Below, piece after piece: positions 63,888 to 64,000 of a stretch of DNA of 64,000 nucleotides (positions are counted from its first letter, which is position 1; the number at the start of each line of letters is the position of its first letter). The notes below the pieces were generated by a model that saw only the letters and a program-made list of their open reading frames with translations, ran no database searches and had not been told where the DNA came from. Source of the DNA: an uncultured SAR116 cluster alpha proteobacterium (GTDB lineage: Bacteria; Pseudomonadota; Alphaproteobacteria; Puniceispirillales; Puniceispirillaceae); assembly GCA_902578815.1 (NCBI GenBank), contig CACHEI010000003.1:43965-107964 (forward strand), read 5' to 3'. The position numbers and the translations under genes were made by a program.

Positions 63888-63923
63888 GTTGCGGAGAGGG
63901 TAATTCCTCTTCGCAACCCTTTT
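63888..63923 (+). terminator. Intercistronic terminator-like hairpin after the binding-protein gene
   Basis: GTTGCGGAGAGG (63888-63899) pairs with CCTCTTCGCAAC (63906-63917) over 12 bases with one G-U pair, followed by CCTTTT. It should let most transcripts end after the binding protein, with some reading through to the permease. Confidence 0.65.
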
Positions 63924-63942
63924 ACTCTGGCTGGCGAAGCAA

Positions 63943-64000
63943 ATGAAACACCGCACTTTTTTCTGGTTCTTTATGCCGACAGGCCTTGCGATGCTGCTAT
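63943..64000 (+). CDS. Carbohydrate ABC transporter permease, 5' end only
   Basis: An open frame from ATG 63943 reads KHRTFFWFFMPTGLAMLL and runs off the end of the window. Such a short basic lead entering a hydrophobic helix is how CUT1 permeases begin, and the gene order ATPase-binding protein-permease supports it. Confidence 0.65.
   Translation, partial: MKHRTFFWFFMPTGLAMLL

Noticed and set aside
1..64000. tRNA, rRNA, CRISPR arrays, insertion sequences, integrases
   Set aside because: I looked in every intergenic gap and found no cloverleaf-like, repeat-spacer or transposase signals.

Overview
The window reads as a chromosomal segment of a free-living marine alphaproteobacterium. Protein families and gene order fit the SAR116/Puniceispirillales or Roseobacter-like groups, and SAR116 is my best guess from gene style, not from a marker gene. 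Base composition is roughly balanced. Genes are densely packed, many start codons overlap the previous stop (ATGA, TGATG), and TTG and GTG starts are common. I saw no rRNA, tRNA, CRISPR array, insertion sequence, integrase or phage gene. Decay is visible as pseudogenes: an EamA transporter, a PhzF-family enzyme and a LacI-type regulator.

Layout. 0-5.3 kb: polyamine-type nitrogen catabolism (PuuB-like FAD oxidase, SpuC-like aminotransferase, PuuA-like glutamate-amine ligase) followed by pyrC. 5.3-7 kb: EamA exporter and a glutathione S-transferase. 7-12.7 kb: an A+T-rich amino-acid ABC transporter whose ATPase gene lies on the opposite strand with a DUF6282 hydrolase, then an FAH-family enzyme. 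12.8-19 kb: a light and oxidative-damage block with a class I photolyase, an iron-sulfur (6-4)-type photolyase, DUF3833, a chalcone-isomerase-like protein, YciB, an SDR and DUF4864. 19-23 kb: decayed EamA gene, ung, azoR and a divergent LysR regulator. 23-27.5 kb: a persulfide dioxygenase-rhodanese fusion, two FAD-dependent amine or amino-acid oxidases and a dead phzF.

28-35.2 kb is a coherent organosulfonate unit: a tripartite tricarboxylate transporter (tctCBA), a SauS-like CoA-acylating sulfoacetaldehyde dehydrogenase, a SauT-like acyl-CoA ligase and a TauE-family anion (sulfite) exporter. Together they suggest uptake of sulfoacetate, its conversion to sulfoacetaldehyde, and sulfite export. 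35.2-54.2 kb is one long catabolic region. A TetR/BetI-like regulator faces a desaturase-fold enzyme across a 38-bp perfect hyphenated palindrome. A beta-hydroxyacid dehydrogenase, a TIM-barrel isomerase and a LacI-type regulator follow. Then comes a plus-strand run coding for a hydratase, a type II dehydroquinase-like protein, a ketopantoate-reductase-like protein, two SDRs, an acyl-CoA dehydrogenase, a CoA-transferase, a Gfo/Idh/MocA oxidoreductase, a MaoC hydratase and a second TIM-barrel isomerase, ending in a complete Liv-type ABC importer. The substrate cannot be named from sequence, but the set implies import, CoA activation and a beta-oxidation-like route for a polyhydroxylated or cyclic acid. 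This is the most likely place for an undescribed pathway.

54.3-57.9 kb: a SitABCD-type manganese/iron importer. 58-59.2 kb: an orphan beta-hydroxyaspartate aldolase-like PLP enzyme. 59.2-64 kb: a dead LacI fragment, an amidohydrolase plus a double-SnoaL-domain protein, and a divergent carbohydrate ABC importer that runs off the window. Several transport operons carry a stable hairpin next to the binding-protein gene, as expected where that gene must be expressed above its permease partners.
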